From the NCBI GenBank assembly GCA_022776445.1, contig JALFHZ010000147.1:1-47768 (forward strand): a stretch of 47,768 bases of DNA, written 5' to 3'. The translations under genes were made by a program, and so were the position numbers. Under the pieces are notes generated by a model. The model was not told the DNA's origin, searched no databases, and was given only the letters and a program-made list of their open reading frames with translations. Origin of the DNA: Lachnospiraceae bacterium (GTDB lineage Bacteria > Bacillota > Clostridia > Lachnospirales > Lachnospiraceae). Below, piece by piece: positions 32,604 through 42,332 of this stretch. The stretch's first letter is position 1; each line of letters starts with the position of its first letter.

Positions 32604-34080
32604 AAAGATTTCTGATATTATTTTTAAGAATAAGGTTGTACTCCTGTTTCTGTTTCTTTGTGTCGGTGCGACAATTGCATCCAAACAGCCGCTGACGTTT
32701 GTCATTCCGGAGCTGTTTACCCGTATTGCTCGAAATTCCTTTATTGTGCTGTCCCTGATCATTCCGGTTGTGGCTGGTCTTGGTATGAACTTTGGTATTG
32801 TAATCGGCGCGATGGCAGCGCAGGTTGCATTGTTCCTGACCACCTACTGGGGACTGACCGGGATTGGCGGTTTTCTGGCTACAGTCGCACTGGCTACTCC
32901 GCTGGCTGTATTTTTCGGTTATCTGATTGGTGTCCTGTTCAATCATATGAAGGGCAATGAGATGATCGGCGGTCTGGTGCTTGGTTATTTTGCGGAGGGT
33001 ATTTATCAGCTGATCTTCCTGTTTATCTTTGGCGGTGTGATCAAGATGAACAATCCAACCCTGATGATTGCAACCGGCGTTGGTGTTAAAAATACCATCG
33101 ATCTGAAGGATACAGTGAAATATGCGTTGGATACGGTTCCGATGCTTACGATTGTTGAGGTTGCTTTCTATCTGTTCCTGATTGGGACAGTGCTCTCTGT
33201 GCTGATTAAAACAGTGAAGAAGCAGGAAGTGAACTGGAAGGATACACTGCTTCGCATGATTGCTGCTGCAGCAATTTATGCGGTGACGTTTATCAGACCG
33301 ATTGAGCAGTTTTTATCTGCGGATCGTTTGCTTCTGCTCTCTGCAGTTGAGATTGCCTGCTTTGGTACGGTGATCTGGCAGGCAGTGAAGTTTGCCCGTT
33401 GGAGGTGGAATGTGAAGAAGCTCGGCATGGAGAATCTGAGCCGGTCTGCACAGTTTAACCGCAATCGGGCGATTGCCAATGTGTTTTTGGCCGTTGTCGT
33501 GTATGCACTGACGTATGTTCCGTATCTGTACAATATTCTGATTGCAGTGAAGCTTCCGGTGATGACCTATCTGTGTATTGCAGCTTTGTGCGGTTTCAAC
33601 AATATCCTGCTGAAAACCAGACTGGGCCAGAATATGCGAACTGTGGGTCAGAGCCGTACGGTGGCAAATGCAGCAGGTATCAATGTTGACCGTACCCGTA
33701 TCATTGCAATGATCTTTTCTACAGTACTGGCAAGCTGGGGACAGTTGATCTTCCTGCAGAATGTGGGAACTCTGTCCACATATGGTGCGCATACTCAGGT
33801 GGGGCAGTTTGCGATTGCTGCCATTCTGGTAGGCGGTGCATCCATCCAGAAGGCGACTAACCGGCAGGCGCTGCTTGGTATCGTTCTGTTCCATACCCTG
33901 TTTATCGTATCTCCGCTGGCAGGTAAAGAACTGTTCGGAGATCCGGTAATCGGTGAGTATTTCCGTGTATTCGTTTCGTATGGTGTCATCGCTATGGCAC
34001 TGGCTATGCATGCATGGAAGAAAGTGGCGAAACCCAAAGAGCAGGAGCAGAACCAGGTGGAACCGGGGACTGCTGAATAG
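32596..34080 (+). CDS. ABC transporter permease (BPD_transp_2-like), subunit 2 with insertion
   Basis: A 494-residue membrane protein with a GTG start at 32596 behind AAAGGAGGAAG. It is homologous to the previous permease: both have the NFGI segment in the first half, a GQSRTVANAAGINVDRTR-type loop, and the IAAILVGGASIQKAT segment near the end. It is about 130 residues longer because of an extra stretch (about 180-330) with additional membrane helices and a basic loop (KFARWRWNVKKLG). The role of the insertion is unknown. It is the last gene of the DUF3798 transporter operon and is followed by a terminator. Confidence 0.92.
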   Translation: MNKKISDIIFKNKVVLLFLFLCVGATIASKQPLTFVIPELFTRIARNSFIVLSLIIPVVAGLGMNFGIVIGAMAAQVALFLTTYWGLTGIGGFLATVALATPLAVFFGYLIGVLFNHMKGNEMIGGLVLGYFAEGIYQLIFLFIFGGVIKMNNPTLMIATGVGVKNTIDLKDTVKYALDTVPMLTIVEVAFYLFLIGTVLSVLIKTVKKQEVNWKDTLLRMIAAAAIYAVTFIRPIEQFLSADRLLLLSAVEIACFGTVIWQAVKFARWRWNVKKLGMENLSRSAQFNRNRAIANVFLAVVVYALTYVPYLYNILIAVKLPVMTYLCIAALCGFNNILLKTRLGQNMRTVGQSRTVANAAGINVDRTRIIAMIFSTVLASWGQLIFLQNVGTLSTYGAHTQVGQFAIAAILVGGASIQKATNRQALLGIVLFHTLFIVSPLAGKELFGDPVIGEYFRVFVSYGVIAMALAMHAWKKVAKPKEQEQNQVEPGTAE

Positions 34081-34109
34081 GAAAACATAATGCTATAAGA
34101 AGACAGGAC

Positions 34110-34161
34110 GGGGCTGTTGCAAAGGTAGCTGAACAGGCTGCCGGAGCAGCAGCCCCTTTTT
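34110..34161 (+). terminator. Terminator of the DUF3798 operon
   Basis: GGGGCTGTTGC (34110-34120) pairs with GCAGCAGCCCC (34146-34156), one mismatch, followed by TTTTT. It also separates this operon from the convergent regulator genes. Confidence 0.85.
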
Positions 34162-34170
34162 GGCGGAATG

Positions 34171-35742
34171 TTACTTTATGGTTCTTTTTTTTCGAAATTC
34201 TTCCGGTGAAATACCGAATTGTTTTTTAAATGCTTTGCCGAAATAGCTGGCTCCGGAATAACCGGTGCGTTCTGCAATTTCATAAATGCAGATATCAGAA
34301 TTTGCCAGAAGACGTTTGGCAATCTGCATGCGAAAGTCGATGAGATAACTGGAAAAATTCTGTCCGGTTTCTTTTTTGAAGAGAACGCTCAGGTGGGAAG
34401 GACTGATATTGACCATTTTTGCAGCAGAATTCAGGTCGATGTTTTCTGCATAGTGGTTGTGAATATAGTCCTTGACCATGGAGATTTCGGAACGATATCT
34501 GGACTGATGCGCTTCGGAAATGCCGGATAAAAAAGTTTCGGCGAGAGTCTGCATGGCGGAGAGCAGAGCTTCCAGATTCGGCTGTTGTCTGATAAAATCG
34601 GCAACCGGTTGCTGTTCATGCAAAACGTCATGGAAGGAAAACTCCAGATCTTTGGCTGCATGAATAAAGATACTCCAGATTTCCACACAGAAATTGCCGC
34701 ATTCCGCCGGAATGTAACAGTGCTCTTTCAGCCGATACAGGATCTGATTCATTTGCCTGCATGTTTCCATGGCATTCCAGGCGATGAGAGCATCAAAAAG
34801 CATTTGTTCTTCCTGCGGAGTATACAGATCGGTGGAGGCAAGGGGAGTCAGATCGCAGAAAGAAAGGCGGTTCTTCTGATAGAAAGAAGCAGTTTCGAGC
34901 GCATTCATAGCCTGAGAGGCAGCTTCTGAGAAATGGGAGTAGCCGCATACCGGATTACTGATTCCGAAGAAAAAATACGCATTGGCATAGTTTTTTAACA
35001 CTTCTTCCAGACGGCTGCAGATGGAAGCGGAAGAAGTGTTTCCTGAATTAATAATCAGAAATCTCCCGTTATCAAAAGAAGATAGTTCGCAGTTTGGAAA
35101 CAGCCGGCAGGTCTGATTACAGAGATGGAACAGAATTTCTGCTGATTGTTGGCTGCTTTCGGAGTGATTTTCTTCACATTTGTTTCGTCTGCAGATACGA
35201 AACAAAATCAGTTCATAGCGATCCAGGCAAATGGAAAGCCCCAGATTCTGAATGATATTGGAAATCTGGGAAGCATCGCTGTAACTTTTGTCAATCAGTT
35301 TTTTTACAAGAAGATATTTTAGGTCTTCTGTTTTTACAATAACGGAAGCAGGACGTTCTCTGGTTGTCAGGATCTGAGGCTGGATTTCATTCAGAATGGT
35401 TAAAAAAGCCTCAGGAGTTACTGACAGCTTTCGTATATAGTCTCTGGCCCCCAGTTTCATGGCTTCCCGTACCAGATCAAAATCATCAAAACAGCTTAAA
35501 ATGATGCTGCATACAGGAAGGTTGTGACTTCTGATTCTTTTCAGAAGTTCAATGCCATCCAGTTTCGGCATTCGGATATCTGTGAGGAGGATATCCGGAT
35601 GCAGAGAAAGAATAGCCTGCCAGGCTTCTTCTCCGTCGGATGCTTCCCCGATAATCTCAAAACCGTATTTTTCCCAGTCAAGGAGGGCGCGGATCCCCGC
35701 CCGAATCAGTGCTTCATCGTCTGCAATTAAGATTTTCAACAT
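34171..35742 (-). CDS. YesN-type response regulator with AraC DNA-binding domain
   Basis: A 523-residue protein. The receiver domain (1-120) has DDE at 8-10, phospho-acceptor Asp55 (LLTDIRMPKLDG) and Lys near residue 105 (DYIRKLS). A roughly 290-residue linker region is followed by a C-terminal AraC/XylS double helix-turn-helix (about 420-520), with IDLNSAAKMVNISPSHLS and the signature IYEIAERTGYSGASYFGKAFKKQFG. It is transcribed with the YesM-like kinase (7-base overlap) and divergent from the sugar transporter operon, which is the probable target. The minus-strand ATG at 35742 has GGAGAG upstream. Confidence 0.96.
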   Translation of the reverse strand: MLKILIADDEALIRAGIRALLDWEKYGFEIIGEASDGEEAWQAILSLHPDILLTDIRMPKLDGIELLKRIRSHNLPVCSIILSCFDDFDLVREAMKLGARDYIRKLSVTPEAFLTILNEIQPQILTTRERPASVIVKTEDLKYLLVKKLIDKSYSDASQISNIIQNLGLSICLDRYELILFRICRRNKCEENHSESSQQSAEILFHLCNQTCRLFPNCELSSFDNGRFLIINSGNTSSASICSRLEEVLKNYANAYFFFGISNPVCGYSHFSEAASQAMNALETASFYQKNRLSFCDLTPLASTDLYTPQEEQMLFDALIAWNAMETCRQMNQILYRLKEHCYIPAECGNFCVEIWSIFIHAAKDLEFSFHDVLHEQQPVADFIRQQPNLEALLSAMQTLAETFLSGISEAHQSRYRSEISMVKDYIHNHYAENIDLNSAAKMVNISPSHLSVLFKKETGQNFSSYLIDFRMQIAKRLLANSDICIYEIAERTGYSGASYFGKAFKKQFGISPEEFRKKRTIK

Positions 35743-37469
35743 GTTTTTGGCTCTCCTGTATTGGTTTGCATTGGTAGGATAATGGTTACTCTGGTATAAT
35801 GTCCCACACGGCTGTCAAAGGAAATGCCATAAGACGCTCCGTATAAAAGATGAATGCGTTCGTTGACATTTACAATTCCGATCCCACGGAATACATGACT
35901 TTTGTCCCTGAAAGGTGTGGTTAAAATGTCGTGAATCTGTGTGCTGTTCATTCCGGAGCCATTATCTGTGATATGAAATACGACATTGCCGTTTTCTATG
36001 GTTCCCTGGATCAGAATTTTTAAAAGATGGTTTGTTGAAACATTGTGCAGGATGGCATTTTCCACAATGGGTTGTAAAATGAGCTTGGGCGAGGATAAGG
36101 ATAAAAGTTCCGGTGCAATCTGATATTGTACGGTAAATTGTCCGGCATAGCGTATCTGTTGAATCTGAATGTAGCTTCGGATGTTTTCCAGTTCCTCTTT
36201 GATGGAAATAATATCGTTCATTTTATTCATGCTGATTTCCAGCAATCGCCCCAGAGAAGTAATCGTTGTTGTGATGGTATCGGTCTGTGCTACAATGGAC
36301 ATCCACTTTATGGAATTTAATGTATTAAAAAGAAAATGTGGATTGATCTGCGCCAGAAGCATCTCGAAACGCAGCTCACTTTCCTGTTTTTGTTTCTCCT
36401 GAATTTCCTGAATCAGCTGGTTTAAGCGATCCAGCATGGTGTTGAAAGTCTGAGTGAGCAGACCGATTTCGTCACGGGTAGTTTCTGAGGAAATCCGGGC
36501 ATTCAGGTCACCGTTTTGAATCTTCAGCATGTGCTGCTTGAGTGTGGCCAGCGGGCGCAGCTGATGGTAGATCAGGCAAAAGGTAACAGCAAGAAAAAAG
36601 GCGGTCCACACGGAGATATAAAGCAGAAACTGATTGCGTAAGGTGTGAACATCGGAGTAAATGTCACTGCCTGGGATTGCATGGATCAACTGGAGTCCGT
36701 AAGGAGCAATATCGATGCTGGAGCGAATGTAATTTGCATCGAAGGTAAATAACGGGTCTGCATCGGAAGTAGCATAAAGCACATGGTTCTGATTGTCTGT
36801 CAGCAGAAAATCTCCGTTGACGGGAATCAGAAAATCCTGCATTGTGTCCGTAGGAAGCGAGACGATAAGAAAGCAGGAGGACTCGCCGGAAGCAGAAGGT
36901 GCAAGCGCACGGATACAGGACAGATAGCTGCTGCTTGGAGCGTAAGAGAGAAAGCCGGTATGATAGTAAGGGAAAACGGGTATCGCATGATCCAATTTCG
37001 GATATTCTGAAGCTGCCTGTGCAAGCAATTCAGAGAACTGCAGCGTATCCGCAGGGACCGTACTATAATAAAGCCGGTCTCTGGAGGCGAGCGTAACAAT
37101 GGTTTCCTGAGGCAGCATAGAGTTGCTGATGCTGGAAATCGTATTATTCAGCTGCAGGTATTGCTGCAGATAGTTATAAGGTGAGGTAGATGGATCCTGC
37201 ATTACGCGGATACTGTCGGTTATCTGATGTTCGGATAAAAAATAGGCGGAAATTTTTAATACCTGATCCAGGAGATTTTCAATCGACATGCTGACCTGGC
37301 GATTGCTTTCCATGGTGATCTGTTGGATCTGCTGTTTCGTTTTATCTTCAATTTTTATGTAGGAATAGAAATAAAAAAGAAGAAACGGAATGATCAGAAA
37401 AAACAGGATGATGAGGATCAGGCGGGATGCCAGTTTGCTGTTTTTAAACTTGGTCAATAATTTTTTCAC
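35736..37469 (-). CDS. YesM-type sensor histidine kinase
   Basis: A 577-residue membrane kinase starting at GTG 37469 on the minus strand, with GGAGG upstream. Helices at about 15-38 and 280-300 enclose a roughly 240-residue external sensor region (dCache-like by length). A HAMP domain (about 302-355) follows, then the His_kinase domain with phospho-acceptor His378 in QINPHFLFNTLN, and HATPase motifs PIVENAILH and GSGMNS. YesM/YesN pairs in Firmicutes usually respond to extracellular saccharides and activate neighbouring uptake genes. Here that would be the binding protein, permease and sulfatase operon on the other strand. Confidence 0.95.
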   Translation of the reverse strand: MKKLLTKFKNSKLASRLILIILFFLIIPFLLFYFYSYIKIEDKTKQQIQQITMESNRQVSMSIENLLDQVLKISAYFLSEHQITDSIRVMQDPSTSPYNYLQQYLQLNNTISSISNSMLPQETIVTLASRDRLYYSTVPADTLQFSELLAQAASEYPKLDHAIPVFPYYHTGFLSYAPSSSYLSCIRALAPSASGESSCFLIVSLPTDTMQDFLIPVNGDFLLTDNQNHVLYATSDADPLFTFDANYIRSSIDIAPYGLQLIHAIPGSDIYSDVHTLRNQFLLYISVWTAFFLAVTFCLIYHQLRPLATLKQHMLKIQNGDLNARISSETTRDEIGLLTQTFNTMLDRLNQLIQEIQEKQKQESELRFEMLLAQINPHFLFNTLNSIKWMSIVAQTDTITTTITSLGRLLEISMNKMNDIISIKEELENIRSYIQIQQIRYAGQFTVQYQIAPELLSLSSPKLILQPIVENAILHNVSTNHLLKILIQGTIENGNVVFHITDNGSGMNSTQIHDILTTPFRDKSHVFRGIGIVNVNERIHLLYGASYGISFDSRVGHYTRVTIILPMQTNTGEPKTC

Positions 37470-37631
37470 TTGAAACCTCCGTCACTCTTGAAATGGAATG
37501 AATAATAAGATTATAGGTTTTTACCATAAAAAGTCAACAAATTAAAAAAATAATACCATAAAAAAGAAGAAAACACCATTGCGGGCTGCAAGTGCGTAAA
37601 AAAGTACTACAAAAAGGCAGGATAGTTTCTT

Positions 37632-37658
37632 TTGATAGAAAGTAGAAAACGCTATAAT
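37632..37658 (+). promoter_or_regulatory. Probable promoter of the sulfated-ligand transporter operon
   Basis: A perfect TATAAT (37653-37658) lies 44 bases before the start codon. The best -35 is TTGATA (37632-37637) with a short 15-base spacer, which fits a promoter that needs activation, for example by the divergent YesN-type regulator. Confidence 0.5.
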
Positions 37659-37702
37659 TTGCATATCAGAAACAGGTAAATCATCAATTGGGAGGTATTT
37701 TC

Positions 37703-39052
37703 ATGAGAAGAAAAAACAAGATGGCAGTTGTAACAGTCACAGCTCTTGTAATGGGGCTGGTGGCCGGGTGTGGAAAGGCTGATGTGCAGGAGAGTTCTCA
37801 GACATCAGCGGGGAATGAGCCGGTGGTACTTCAATGGTGGGGAACATTTCAGGAGCAGCAGGGGCCGGATCAGGTCTGCGAGGCATTCAACAAGCTGGAT
37901 CCAAACATTCAGGTGCAGTATACCAGATATGTCAATGATGATGCAGGCAATACCAAACTGGATGTAACCCTGATGGCGGACAGTTCTGTGGATGTTTTTC
38001 TGACTATGAATGATGTATTGATGAAGAAACGAATCGACAGTGGGTTCACCTTTCCTCTGGATGATCTGCTGTCTGAACAATCCATGGATATGCAGACCTA
38101 TTACGGAGATACGGCGAAGCAGCTGATGGTTGACGGGCATTACCACTATATGCCGGCAAAACGAATCACTTCGACAATACTGTATAATCAACGGATGTTT
38201 GATGAAGCCGGAGTTGCATATCCGGAGCCGAACTGGACATACGAGGAATTTCTTGACGCGGCACAGAAGCTGACCAGGGGAGAAGGGCAGGAAAAGGTAT
38301 ACGGATATATGTTCCCCGGATATGATGCAGGACAACCGGCACTTCGAATGCTGGAGGCTGAGCTTGGACTGAACTGGATGTATACGGAAGACGGTCAGCA
38401 TGCCAATATTGATCGTCCGGAGGTCAGGGATGCCCTTGAAAAATACCTGGATCGCGTGGAAAAAGGGATCGAGCCGAGTTATGTCGATGTTACTACCCAG
38501 AAAATGGAACCAGCCAATATGCTTCTGACCGAAAAGGCTGCCATGATTTTTGGTGACTGGTGCGTCAGAAATGTAAAAGATCTGAAAACGTATCCACATG
38601 ATTTCAAGGTTGGTTTTGCTACTATGCCGCGTCTGAATCCAGACCAAAAGGAAAATTACACGACAAGTCTTACCGACTGCATGAGCATCAGTGCCAAATC
38701 TGAGCATCCCAAAGAGGCGATGAAGTTTGTCAAATGGTATATAGAAGAAGGCATGGATTATGTTGCTCCATTTGCCAGAATTCCGGCAAGTGCCACATAT
38801 GATGAAGAGAAGATGGTGGATCTGTTATTCGGAGATCAGATGGATCTGTTTGATGAAGAAAGTGCGAAATCTGTATATCTGAAGGGAACCGATTTCTCGA
38901 TTCGTACGAATCTGACTGCGGCTACAGAGATCAATACCATCTTAACGGAAGAATTCAGCAAGGCTTTTGCCGGAGTGCAGTCTGTCGATGAAACCATAGC
39001 AAAGGCACAGGAACGGGCAGAAGAAAAAGTGGCAGAAGCTTTGAAACAGTAA
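37703..39052 (+). CDS. Sugar-type ABC transporter substrate-binding lipoprotein
   Basis: A 449-residue SBP_bac_1 family protein. ATG 37703 is preceded by GGGAGG; a TTG at 37688 is less likely. The signal peptide ends in lipobox VAGC (Cys23). The mature domain starts VVLQWWGTFQEQQGPDQVCEAFNK, typical of CUT1 solute receptors, with YNQRMFDEAGVAYPEPNWTYEEFLDAAQKLT near residues 160-190. It should capture a saccharide outside the cell for the two permeases encoded next. The ligand is not readable from sequence; the neighbouring sulfatase hints at a sulfated sugar. Confidence 0.95.
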   Translation: MRRKNKMAVVTVTALVMGLVAGCGKADVQESSQTSAGNEPVVLQWWGTFQEQQGPDQVCEAFNKLDPNIQVQYTRYVNDDAGNTKLDVTLMADSSVDVFLTMNDVLMKKRIDSGFTFPLDDLLSEQSMDMQTYYGDTAKQLMVDGHYHYMPAKRITSTILYNQRMFDEAGVAYPEPNWTYEEFLDAAQKLTRGEGQEKVYGYMFPGYDAGQPALRMLEAELGLNWMYTEDGQHANIDRPEVRDALEKYLDRVEKGIEPSYVDVTTQKMEPANMLLTEKAAMIFGDWCVRNVKDLKTYPHDFKVGFATMPRLNPDQKENYTTSLTDCMSISAKSEHPKEAMKFVKWYIEEGMDYVAPFARIPASATYDEEKMVDLLFGDQMDLFDEESAKSVYLKGTDFSIRTNLTAATEINTILTEEFSKAFAGVQSVDETIAKAQERAEEKVAEALKQ

Positions 39053-39093
39053 CAGGCTGGAAGTGGTATAAGGAGGGGAGATGAAAAGAAACT

Positions 39094-39978
39094 ATGAACA
39101 GAAAACGGAAGAAAACGATGCAGGCTTTGGCAAAGGGATATGCATTTATCGGTATCAATTTGATTGGAGTGTTGGTATTCTGGACATTGCCGCTGCTGCT
39201 TAGTTTTTTGATAAGCATATCAAAATGGGATCTCTCGAAGGGAATCTCGGGCATTCGTATCATCGGATTTTCCAATTATATCGAGATGTGGAAGGATGAA
39301 TGGTTTCGGGCATCTTTATTCAATAATATAATTTTTACGGGATCTTATGTAGTCATTCTGGTAGTCCTTTCTTTTCTTGTAGCGTATCTCATGAATGAAT
39401 ACGTGATCGGAAAAAAACTGGCACAGCTTGGACTTTATGTTCCTTACATTGTGAATGTGGTTGCGATTTCTGCGGTATGGCTGGCGTTGTTTTCCAATAA
39501 TGGTCCGATTGTTTCTTTTCTGCGTTTCCTGGGTATGGAACATCCGCCGGTGTTTATCGCGGATGTTCACTGGGCGATGCCTGCAATGATTTTTATCTGC
39601 GTGTGGCAGAATCTTGGCTATACGGTGATGTTGTTTATCTCCGGTCTGGTCAATATTCCAAAAGATCTGTATGAAGCAGCAGATATCGATGGAGCCAACC
39701 TGTTTGCCAAGATTCGTTTCATTACGATTCCGATGCTGTCTGCGACAACCTTTTTTATTGTGATTACTTCGGTTATCAATTCGTTTAAGGTATTTGGTCT
39801 GATTAACCTGATTACCAAAGGCGGTCCCGGAACATCTACAACCATGCTGGTCTATAACATTTATCGTACAGCGTTCCAATTTGGCAAACTGGAATTTGCA
39901 TCTGCGCAGGGTATTGTATTGCTGCTTCTGATTTTTGTGATTACCTGGATTCAGTTCCGCGCACAAAAGGACGAGTAA
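39094..39978 (+). CDS. Sugar ABC transporter permease, MalF/UgpA-like
   Basis: A 294-residue protein with six helices. ATG 39094 follows AAGGAGGGG by 14 bases; an ATG at 39081 is in another frame. The EAA loop is EAADIDGANLFAKIRFITIPML near residue 194, the site where the ATPase docks. It pairs with the MalG-like subunit 15 bases downstream. No ATP-binding subunit is encoded in the cluster, so a shared MsmK/UgpC-type ATPase from elsewhere in the genome is required. Confidence 0.94.
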   Translation: MNRKRKKTMQALAKGYAFIGINLIGVLVFWTLPLLLSFLISISKWDLSKGISGIRIIGFSNYIEMWKDEWFRASLFNNIIFTGSYVVILVVLSFLVAYLMNEYVIGKKLAQLGLYVPYIVNVVAISAVWLALFSNNGPIVSFLRFLGMEHPPVFIADVHWAMPAMIFICVWQNLGYTVMLFISGLVNIPKDLYEAADIDGANLFAKIRFITIPMLSATTFFIVITSVINSFKVFGLINLITKGGPGTSTTMLVYNIYRTAFQFGKLEFASAQGIVLLLLIFVITWIQFRAQKDE

Positions 39979-39993
39979 GATGGAGGAGTCGTT

Positions 39994-40836
39994 ATGATAG
40001 AAAGGATAGGAAAGAAACGGATATTCGGAAAACTGACCGGGACGTTTTTGGTGTGGGTAATTATAGTTCTTTGCATTATGCCTTTTATCTGGATGCTGTC
40101 TTCCAGTTTTAAGACGGAAAAGGATGTGTTTTCCATGCCATTTCGTCTGATCACAGAAACGTTTAACTTTAATAATTATAAAGATGTCTGGTTTGGAAAA
40201 TATAATTATCCGCAGATGTATCTGAATTCCATCAAGGTGACGTTTATTTCAGTATGTCTGTGCGTGATTACTTCCTGCATGGCCGGATATGGATTTTCCA
40301 AGCTGAAATTTCCTGGAAGAGATAAGGTGTTTTTACTTTATCTGGCAACGATGATGGTACCGCATCAGCTTTTGATGGTACCCAAGTTTTTGATTTTCAA
40401 GGAGATGGGGATCTACAATACGCATTTGGCTTTGATTCTTCCGGCAATATTTTCCATATACGGCGTATTTATGATGCGTCAGTATATGATGCAGATCCCG
40501 GAAGAACTGTCTGAGGCGGCGAGAATTGATGGGGCAGGAGAGTTTCGCATCTGTTTTCAGATTATTTCTCCGCTTTGTAAACCGGCCATTGTGACTCTGG
40601 TGATTTTGTTCTTTACCTGGACCTGGAATGATTATGATAATGCACTTATTTTCCTCAATTCCAAAGAACTTTATACGGTCAATCTGGGACTGGTAAATTT
40701 TATGGATGAGACGGGCATGCAGTATAGTCTGATTATGGCGGCAAGTGTTTTATCGATTCTTCCGATTTTTGCGATATTCCTGTTTGCTCAGAAGTATTTT
40801 GTCGGAGGATTGAGCGCAGGAGGTGTGAAAGGATGA
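39994..40836 (+). CDS. Sugar ABC transporter permease, MalG/UgpE-like
   Basis: A 280-residue, six-helix protein with the CUT1 MalG-type features: PFIWMLSSSFKTEKDVFSMPF near the N-terminus, EAARIDGAGEFRICFQIISPL as the EAA loop near residues 173-193, and the terminal QKYFVGGLSAGGVKG. TGGAGGAG precedes ATG 39994. The last codons overlap the sulfatase start (ATGA), linking transport and desulfation tightly. Confidence 0.95.
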   Translation: MIERIGKKRIFGKLTGTFLVWVIIVLCIMPFIWMLSSSFKTEKDVFSMPFRLITETFNFNNYKDVWFGKYNYPQMYLNSIKVTFISVCLCVITSCMAGYGFSKLKFPGRDKVFLLYLATMMVPHQLLMVPKFLIFKEMGIYNTHLALILPAIFSIYGVFMMRQYMMQIPEELSEAARIDGAGEFRICFQIISPLCKPAIVTLVILFFTWTWNDYDNALIFLNSKELYTVNLGLVNFMDETGMQYSLIMAASVLSILPIFAIFLFAQKYFVGGLSAGGVKG

Positions 40837-42305
40837 AAAAGAAACCTAATATTGTCTTTATTCTTACGGACGATCAGGGTGCATGGGCGATGCGGTGCGC
40901 TGGAAATCAGGATGTGATGACTCCCAATCTGGACAGGCTTGCAGAAGAAGGAGTGCGGTTTGATGAATTTTATTGTGCCTCGCCGGTGTGTTCGCCGGCA
41001 CGGGCATCCATTGTGACAGGAAAGATTCCGTCCTGTCACGGGGTACAGGATTGGCTGTCCATGGGAAATGTGGATGGATGGAAGTATCCACAGATGAAAA
41101 TGCATGAGGGATTTAATCAGGAAGACCGTGCCATCGATTATCTGAAAGATCATAAGACCTATATGGAAATTCTGGCGGAAAACGGCTATGCATGCGGACT
41201 GAGCGGTAAATGGCATCTGGGTGACAATGCTGCAAAAAAGAAAGGATTTTGTAAATGGTATACGATTGGAGCGGGAGGATGCCATTATTTTGATCCGGAT
41301 ATCTGTGAGGAGGGGGAGTTTTCTGAGCCGAAGCAATATGTAACGGATCTGATTACGGATCGTGCGGTGAGGATGATCGGAGAGTTTGCAGAGGGTGAGG
41401 CACCGTTTTATCTAAGTGTTCATTATACAGCTCCACATAGTCCCTGGAATCCTGAGGAACATAAACCGGAGTTTTTAAATCTTTACAAAGATTGTGCGTT
41501 TACGGCCACTCCGAATCTTCCGGTTCATCCATGGCAGATCAATACCTGTCCGATTGGTGATACAGAAGAGAAACGTGCAGAAAATCTCAGAGGTTATTAT
41601 GCAGCGATCAGTGCGATGGATGAAGGTGTGGGAATGATTGTCCGGGAACTGGAACGACAGGGGATTCTGGATCATACGATTGTCATATTTTCGGCAGATA
41701 ACGGCATGAATATGGGACATCATGGAATCTGGGGAAAGGGCAACGGGACGTATCCTCAGAATATGTATGACAGTTCTATTAAGGTCCCGCTGATTATCCG
41801 AATGCCGGGCGGAGTTCAGGGAGCTGTATGCAGTCAGATGTGCAGCCAGTATGATTTTTTCCCTACGATTCTGGAAATGGCCGGATGCCGGTATGAACCG
41901 GAAGATTTGCAGCCGGGAAGAAGCATGATGGAATTGCTGCAGAACCCGGAGACAGAAATCAAGGATCGGATCGTCGTGTTTGATGAATACAGCAACACAC
42001 GGATGATTCGTGGAAAACAGTACAAATGGGTACACCGTTATCCGGATGGGCCAAATGAGTTTTACGATTTACAGAATGATCCGGAAGAAAAAGAAAACCT
42101 GGCAGAGAATTCTGCTTATGCAGACATCATTTGGATGATGGAGGGAGAACTGGAAGCATGGTTTAAGCGATACGGGGTGAAGGCAATGGATGCAAGGCAA
42201 TTTCGAAACACTGGCAGAGGTCAGAAAAACATCTGTTATAAAGAAGGGGCTTTTGACCAATCCATGCAGTACTATTATCGTGACAGAAACGGCGAAAGAT
42301 CCTGA
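40833..42305 (+). CDS. Cytoplasmic Cys-type sulfatase
   Basis: A 490-residue type I sulfatase (alkaline phosphatase superfamily). It opens PNIVFILTDDQG with the metal-binding Asp pair. The formylglycine motif is CSPAR with Cys53, and the following SLTG-like part reads SIVTGK; the GKWHLG block is near residue 134 and SADNGMNMGHHG near 287. Cys53 must be converted to formylglycine by an anaerobic radical SAM enzyme (anSME), which is not in this window. There is no signal peptide, so it acts inside the cell on an imported sulfate ester. The substrate is unknown; a small sulfated saccharide is the best guess from context. Confidence 0.94.
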   Translation: MKKKPNIVFILTDDQGAWAMRCAGNQDVMTPNLDRLAEEGVRFDEFYCASPVCSPARASIVTGKIPSCHGVQDWLSMGNVDGWKYPQMKMHEGFNQEDRAIDYLKDHKTYMEILAENGYACGLSGKWHLGDNAAKKKGFCKWYTIGAGGCHYFDPDICEEGEFSEPKQYVTDLITDRAVRMIGEFAEGEAPFYLSVHYTAPHSPWNPEEHKPEFLNLYKDCAFTATPNLPVHPWQINTCPIGDTEEKRAENLRGYYAAISAMDEGVGMIVRELERQGILDHTIVIFSADNGMNMGHHGIWGKGNGTYPQNMYDSSIKVPLIIRMPGGVQGAVCSQMCSQYDFFPTILEMAGCRYEPEDLQPGRSMMELLQNPETEIKDRIVVFDEYSNTRMIRGKQYKWVHRYPDGPNEFYDLQNDPEEKENLAENSAYADIIWMMEGELEAWFKRYGVKAMDARQFRNTGRGQKNICYKEGAFDQSMQYYYRDRNGERS

Positions 42306-42332
42306 AATGGAAATGTGAGGAGAGCAGATTAA

